Shown here: one piece after another, positions 56,141 through 64,000 of the stretch
Layout: each line of letters opens with the position of its first letter
Numbering within the stretch: position 1 is the first letter of the stretch
Made by a program: the position numbers and the translations under genes
Assembly (NCBI GenBank): GCA_046293075.1
Contig: JBKBPL010000011.1
Location: forward strand, 40,134-104,133
Length of the DNA stretch: 64,000 nucleotides
Reading direction: 5' to 3'
DNA from: Ga0077530 sp046293075
GTDB lineage: Bacteria > Pseudomonadota > Alphaproteobacteria > Rhizobiales > Hyphomicrobiaceae
The notes under the pieces: generated by a model
The model's input: only the letters and a program-made list of their open reading frames with translations
Database searches by the model: none
Told to the model about the DNA's origin: nothing

Positions 56141-57109
56141 ATGTTCACCCTTCCCGAGCTCGAGGCTGCCGCAGACGTGGTTGGCCGTCACATGCCACCA
56201 ACGCCGCAGCACCACTGGCCGCTGCTTTCGCGCCGCGCCGGCTGCGACGTCTTCGTCAAGCACGAGAATCACTCGCCCATCGGGGCCTTCAAGGTGCGCG
56301 GCGGGATCGTCTACATGGACGCGCTCCGCCGCTCGGGCGCCAAGGTCGACGGCGTCATCACGGCAACGCGCGGCAATCACGGCCAGTCCGTTGCGCGGGC
56401 GGCAACCGCCGTGGGCTTCGGGAGCGTGATTCTCGTCCCGCACGGCAATTCGCGTGAGAAGAATGCCGCGATGCGTGCATTCGGCGCTGAGCTGATCGAG
56501 CACGGCGTCGATTTCGACGAGGCCAAGGACGAGGCCTACCGGCTCGCCGGGGCGCGCAACCTGCACATCGTGCCGCCGTTCCATCCCACGCTCGTCAGAG
56601 GCGTGGCGACAGCCGGTCGCGAACTGCTCACGGCACTTCCCGACCTGGACACCGTCTATGTGCCCATCGGCATGGGCTCTGGTGTGTGCGGCATGATCAT
56701 GGCGCGGGATCTGCTCGGTGCGAGGACCGAGGTCGTCGGCGTCGTCGCCGCCAATGCGCCGTGCGTCGCGCTGTCCATTGCTGCGGGCAAACCAGTCAGG
56801 ACCAACACGGCGGCGACCTTCGCCGACGGTATGGCGTGTCGCGTGCCCGATCCTGCGGCGCTGGATGTGATGGCGCGGGGTGCTGCACGTATCGTCACCG
56901 TCGGCGAGGATGAGATCGCAGAGGCTATGCGCGCCTACTATGCGGATACACACAACCTCGCCGAAGGCGCCGGCGCGGCCGCCTTTGCCGCACTGATGCA
57001 GGAGCGGCAGAAGATGGCCGGCAAGCGGGTCGGCGTCGTTCTCTCGGGCGGCAATGTCGACCGGGAGGTCTTCGCCGAGGTACTGGCCGGGCGGACGCCC
57101 AAGGCGTGA
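56141..57109 (+). CDS. Threonine/serine dehydratase (PLP-dependent)
   Basis: A 322-residue fold-type II PLP enzyme: the PLP Lys in SPIGAFKVRGGIVYMDAL, TATRGNHGQSVARAA, VPIGMGSGVCGMIMARDLLGA, EGAGAAAFAAL and GVVLSGGNVDREVF. It lacks the regulatory ACT domain, so it resembles catabolic or racemase-like threonine dehydratases rather than full IlvA. It deaminates threonine or serine to a 2-oxoacid. thrC follows on the same strand after 164 bases. Confidence 0.9.
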   Translation: MFTLPELEAAADVVGRHMPPTPQHHWPLLSRRAGCDVFVKHENHSPIGAFKVRGGIVYMDALRRSGAKVDGVITATRGNHGQSVARAATAVGFGSVILVPHGNSREKNAAMRAFGAELIEHGVDFDEAKDEAYRLAGARNLHIVPPFHPTLVRGVATAGRELLTALPDLDTVYVPIGMGSGVCGMIMARDLLGARTEVVGVVAANAPCVALSIAAGKPVRTNTAATFADGMACRVPDPAALDVMARGAARIVTVGEDEIAEAMRAYYADTHNLAEGAGAAAFAALMQERQKMAGKRVGVVLSGGNVDREVFAEVLAGRTPKA

Positions 57110-57273
57110 GCCGCGCAGGGAATGACGGCACGACCGTGCAAGTTACAGACAAATTTGACCTGATATCATTGAGTTGAGCTCGTGATATAGCCTTCCTGCC
57201 GGCTGGTGGCTGTGCCATCTTCGGCAGGCTCCTGCAAGGCTGCCTCCGGCGGCCGCCTACCGATGGATCGCTC

Positions 57274-58677
57274 GTGAAGTACATCAGCACACGCGGCGCC
57301 GCGCCGGCGCTCGGTTTCGAGGACGTTCTGCTGACAGGGCTGGCCCGCGACGGCGGCCTCTACCTGCCCGAGCAGTGGCCCGCGCTCGCGCACGACGAGA
57401 TCGCCGCGCTGGCGGGGAAACCCTATGAGGAGGCCGCCGTCCGCATCATGAAGCCGTATGTCGGCGGCGAGATCCCCGACGCCGATCTCGCGGCGATCGT
57501 CGCCGATGCCTATGCCAGCTTCCGCCACCGGGTCGTGGCGCCGCTGGTCCAGGTGGGGCCGTCGGATTGGATCCTTGAGCTCTTTCACGGCCCGACGCTC
57601 GCCTTCAAGGATGTCGCCATGCAGGTGCTCTCGCGCCTGATGGATCGCGCGCTTCGCCGCCGCGGCCGCACCGCGACGATCGTCGGCGCAACCTCGGGCG
57701 ACACCGGCGGCGCTGCCATCGAGGCCTTCCGCGGCCGCGATGCAATCGACATCTTCATGCTCTTTCCCGAGGGCCGCGTCAGCGACGTGCAGCGGCGCCA
57801 GATGACGACGCCGACGGAGGCCAACGTCCACACGATCGCCATTCAGGGCACCTTCGACGACTGCCAGAACATCGTGAAGGCGCTCTTCAACGATCTCGCG
57901 CTGCGCGATCGTCTCGGCCTGGCGGGCGTCAACTCGATCAACTGGGCGCGGCTCATGGCCCAGATCGTCTACTACTTCACGTCCGCGGTCGCGCTCGGCG
58001 CGCCCGGGCGCGCGGTCAGCTTCGCCGTGCCGACCGGCAACTTCGGCGACATCCTCGCGGGCTATGCGGCCAAGCGCATGGGGCTGCCGGTCGACCGGCT
58101 CGTCATAGCGACGAACGTCAATGACATCCTCACGCGGATGGTGGAGACCGGCCGCTACGAGCGCCGCGAGGTGGCGGCAACCTTCAGTCCGAGCATGGAC
58201 ATCCAGATCTCCTCGAATTTCGAACGCCTCTTGTTCGAGCTGACCGGACGCAGTGCCGCGCGCGTCAACGGGCTGATGCACGATCTCGCCGAGCGCGGCG
58301 GCTTCGCCCTTACGCAGGGCGAGCACGGCCAGCTCAGGGAGAGCTTCGACGCGGAGCGGACGGATGAAGCCGCCACACTTGCCACGATCCGCGCGCTCGA
58401 GGCCGCGACCGGCTATCTTGCCGATCCGCACACCGCCGTGGCGGTATCGGCGGCGGGCCGCGTGCGGCGCCGGCCCGATGTGCCGATGGTGACGCTCGCG
58501 ACCGCGCATCCAGCGAAGTTCCCGGATGCGATCCGCCGCGCCATCGGCCGCGCGCCAGCCGAGCCTGAGGCGGTCGCGCGCCAGCGCACACTTCCCGAGC
58601 GCGTTACCGTGCTCCCGAATGATGCCGCGGCCGTCGCCCGTTTCGTCAGTGCCAACGCCCGCGCAGGACGCGCCTGA
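57274..58677 (+). CDS. thrC: Threonine synthase
   Basis: A 467-residue ThrC making threonine from O-phosphohomoserine: YISTRGAAPALGFEDVLLTGLARDGGLYLP, the PLP Lys in FHGPTLAFKDVAMQ, VGATSGDTGGAAIEAF, NSINWARLMAQIVYYF, PTGNFGDILAGY and TAHPAKFPDAI. Its stop is one base before the M16 peptidase ATG. The thrC-M16-GNAT order is common in Rhizobiales, to my knowledge. Confidence 0.96.
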   Translation: MKYISTRGAAPALGFEDVLLTGLARDGGLYLPEQWPALAHDEIAALAGKPYEEAAVRIMKPYVGGEIPDADLAAIVADAYASFRHRVVAPLVQVGPSDWILELFHGPTLAFKDVAMQVLSRLMDRALRRRGRTATIVGATSGDTGGAAIEAFRGRDAIDIFMLFPEGRVSDVQRRQMTTPTEANVHTIAIQGTFDDCQNIVKALFNDLALRDRLGLAGVNSINWARLMAQIVYYFTSAVALGAPGRAVSFAVPTGNFGDILAGYAAKRMGLPVDRLVIATNVNDILTRMVETGRYERREVAATFSPSMDIQISSNFERLLFELTGRSAARVNGLMHDLAERGGFALTQGEHGQLRESFDAERTDEAATLATIRALEAATGYLADPHTAVAVSAAGRVRRRPDVPMVTLATAHPAKFPDAIRRAIGRAPAEPEAVARQRTLPERVTVLPNDAAAVARFVSANARAGRA

Positions 58678-58678
58678 C

Positions 58679-59950
58679 ATGCATCTCAACGAGACCCGCC
58701 TCGCCAATGGTCTGACGGTCATTTCCGACCACATGCCGCATGTGGAGACGGTCGCGCTCGGCGTCTGGGTGGCAACCGGCGCCCGCCACGAGGGCGCGCA
58801 CGAGCACGGCATCTCGCACTTCATCGAGCACATGGCGTTCAAGGGCACGGCCCGGCGCAGCGCCCGGGAGATCGCTGAAAGCATCGAGGAGGTCGGCGGC
58901 GAGCTCAACGCGGCGACGAGCCTCGACACGACCGCCTTCTATGCTCGCCTGCTGAAGGACGACCTCGCGATCGCCCTCGAGATCCTCGCCGACATCATGC
59001 TCAGCCCGACCTATCCGACTGATGAGGTCGAGCGGGAACGGAACGTGATTCTCCAGGAGATCGCATCGACCCGCGACAGCCCCGAGGAGATTGTCCTCGA
59101 TCTGCTCCAGGACGCCGCATTCCCGCGCCAGCCCATCGGCCGGCCGATCCTCGGGACGGCCCGGACCGTGGCGCGCTTCACCGCCGCCGACATGCACAGC
59201 TTCCGGCAGGCCCGCTATCATGCGGGCGGCATGGTCCTTTCGGCCGCAGGCAACGTCGATCACGCCGCGCTCGTGCGCCATGCTGAAGCCCTATTCGGGG
59301 CGCTTCGTGGGGGCAAGCGAGTCGTTCCCAGGCCGGCGAAATACACGGGCGGGGTGCGGCTGTCGTCGCGCCGCTTCGAGCAGGCCCACGTCGTCATGGG
59401 GTACCGGAGTCCTTCCTACCGGGAGCCGGATTTCTACGCCGCGCAGGTTTTCTCGGGGCTCTTCGGCGGGGGCATGTCGTCCCGGCTCTTCCAGGAAGTG
59501 CGGGAGAAGCGCGGGCTCTGCTACGCGATCTATTCCAGCGCCTGGGGACTTGGCGATACCGGGATGTTCAACATTCATGCGGCGACAGGCCCTGAAACGA
59601 TGAGCACGCTGATCGATGTCATCGCGACGGAACTCGATAAGGCCGCCACCACGCGTCCCGAGGACAGCGAGGTGCGCCGCGCGAAAGCGCAGCTCAAGGC
59701 CGGGCTGCTGATGAGCCTCGAGAGCCCGGTCGCGCGCGCCGAGCAGATGGCCCGCCAGATGCTCGCCCTTGGGCGGCTGATGCCGACCGCCGAGCTGATC
59801 GAGAAGGTGGACGCTGTCGATGCCGAGCAGGTGCGTGCACTTGCCGAGCGGCTCGTCGCCGGATCGAGGATGTCGTTCGCTCTCGCCGGCGCCGGCAAGG
59901 CGGGGCGCAGCATCGTGGACAACATCGAACAGCGGGCGGTGCGCCATTGA
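58679..59950 (+). CDS. M16 family zinc peptidase
   Basis: A 423-residue processing-peptidase-like metalloprotease. The inverted zinc motif HxxEH is present in ISHFIEHMAFKG, with the distal Glu in VERERNVILQEIA, and the substrate-binding GGGMSSRLFQEVREKRGLCYAIYS in the C-terminal half. Both M16 halves are present. It is related to mitochondrial MPP beta. The start is fixed by MHLNETRLANGLTVI, directly after thrC, so the two are co-transcribed. Confidence 0.94.
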   Translation: MHLNETRLANGLTVISDHMPHVETVALGVWVATGARHEGAHEHGISHFIEHMAFKGTARRSAREIAESIEEVGGELNAATSLDTTAFYARLLKDDLAIALEILADIMLSPTYPTDEVERERNVILQEIASTRDSPEEIVLDLLQDAAFPRQPIGRPILGTARTVARFTAADMHSFRQARYHAGGMVLSAAGNVDHAALVRHAEALFGALRGGKRVVPRPAKYTGGVRLSSRRFEQAHVVMGYRSPSYREPDFYAAQVFSGLFGGGMSSRLFQEVREKRGLCYAIYSSAWGLGDTGMFNIHAATGPETMSTLIDVIATELDKAATTRPEDSEVRRAKAQLKAGLLMSLESPVARAEQMARQMLALGRLMPTAELIEKVDAVDAEQVRALAERLVAGSRMSFALAGAGKAGRSIVDNIEQRAVRH

Positions 59951-60047
59951 TCGGGCTCACGAGGCTGGGGCAGCATTGGACGTTGCGGCCACGGCGCACG
60001 CAGACACTGGCGATCACAGTCGCCGCGGAGACGGGAGGCGGGCAGAC

Positions 60048-60631
60048 ATGGCGTTCCTGAGGCCGTCCTTCGTCGAGGAGGCAAGCGCGTTCATCCGTGG
60101 TGAGGGCCTTTGGCTGCGCCCCCCCTCCATGGCCGATTACGAGCAGTGGGCCTACGTCCGCCGCATCAGCCGCGAGCATCTCGTGCCGTTCGAGCCGCAG
60201 TGGACGGCCGACGAGCTGAGCCGCGCCGCCTATCGCGAGCGCGTCCGGCTTTATCAGCGCAATCGCCGCGACGGCCTCGGCTACGCCTTCTTCATCTTCC
60301 GCGACTCGGACCGCCAACTGATCGGCGCCATCACCTTCTCCAATGTCCGGCGCGGCATCACGCAGGCCGCCTCACTCGGCTACTGGATCGGGGAGCCCTA
60401 TGCGCGTCAGGGCAACATGCGCCGTGCGCTCGCGGCCGTGCTGCCGTTCGCCTTCGAGGATCTGCGCCTCCACCGTCTGGAGGCCGCGTGCCTTCCGCAC
60501 AACTTGGCCTCGCAGCGCGTGCTCGAGGCAAACGGATTCGTCCGCGAGGGGCTCGCGCGCCGCTATCTGCGCATCAACGGCCAGTGGCAGGATCACGTGC
60601 TCTTCGGGTTGATCGAGGAGGACTGGAACGC

Positions 60632-60635
<4 letters not shown>
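60048..60635 (+). CDS. GNAT family acetyltransferase (RimJ-like)
   Basis: A 195-residue GNAT protein: LWLRPPSMADYEQWA, RDSDRQLIGAITFSNVRRGITQAASLGYWIGEPYARQGNMRRAL with the acetyl-CoA loop, and RLEAACLPHNLASQRVLEANGFVREGLARRYL. The pattern matches RimJ-type N-terminal acetyltransferases of ribosomal proteins. GGGAGGCGGGCAGAC precedes ATG 60048. It overlaps the following GGDEF/EAL gene by four bases (ATGA). Confidence 0.9.

Positions 60636-64000
<3,365 letters not shown>

Overview
This is GC-rich bacterial chromosome, almost certainly from an alphaproteobacterium and most likely Hyphomicrobiales (Rhizobiales). The evidence is the phaR/phaAB polyhydroxyalkanoate locus, dnaG next to rpoD with the zinc-ligand-poor DnaG N-terminus I associate with this order, the NDUFA12-like complex I subunit followed by a DUF2155 gene, and small proteins of alphaproteobacterial families (DUF2794, DUF4169, RHH, HlyU). 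A genus cannot be named from the sequence. No tRNA, rRNA, CRISPR array, insertion sequence, integrase or phage gene was seen. The last ~76 bases are a G/C homopolymer and look like an artefactual contig end.

Layout. 0-6 kb: a membrane-anchored Sel1/TPR-like protein, a 3-oxoadipyl-CoA-type thiolase, an SLC13-type permease, an orphan XdhC, a repeat block and an IclR regulator. 6-9 kb: folE-hisI diverging from a NifU-like scaffold gene, a cupin gene with three apparent one-base insertions, and yidD. 9-13.4 kb: a second Sel1-like anchored protein with an orphan TAXI-type binding protein, a secreted DsrE-like protein and three small conserved proteins. 13.4-16.5 kb: phaR diverging from phaA-phaB. 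16.6-19.3 kb: a response regulator, a PaaK-like ligase with an altered phosphate loop, and small proteins. 19.5-23.7 kb: an altronate/galactarate dehydratase-family enzyme, a MoaB-MobA-like fusion and a macrolide 2'-phosphotransferase homologue. 23.9-31.7 kb: dnaG, rpoD, a LysE exporter, HlyU, TerC, YjbQ, NDUFA12 and DUF2155.

31.7-44.7 kb is a lipid and acyl-CoA region. An FadB-like bifunctional enzyme, two adjacent acyl-CoA dehydrogenases and an SDR form one minus-strand block. A NodF/NodE-like acyl carrier protein and ketosynthase pair lies upstream of it and is separated by a terminator. Opposite it runs a long-chain acyl-CoA ligase across a shared regulatory gap that holds a perfect palindrome. 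Then come an SH3 protein, a third thiolase, an SDR and a glutamine amidotransferase.

44.8-46.4 kb holds what I consider the most interesting locus: a compact minus-strand operon. It encodes a 70-residue secreted protein ending in a sorting-signal-like tail (Pro-rich motif, membrane helix, basic end), an exosortase/archaeosortase-family protease-transpeptidase with a Cys/Arg/His triad, and a 166-residue membrane-anchored protein of unknown function that overlaps the exosortase gene by four bases. A divergent outer-membrane beta-barrel gene shares its upstream region.

47.5-64 kb is mostly housekeeping: murE-murF away from the rest of the division cluster, pnp and rpsO, a secreted thermonuclease, an MFS transporter, threonine dehydratase, then thrC, an M16 peptidase, a GNAT acetyltransferase and a membrane GGDEF/EAL protein that runs off the window.
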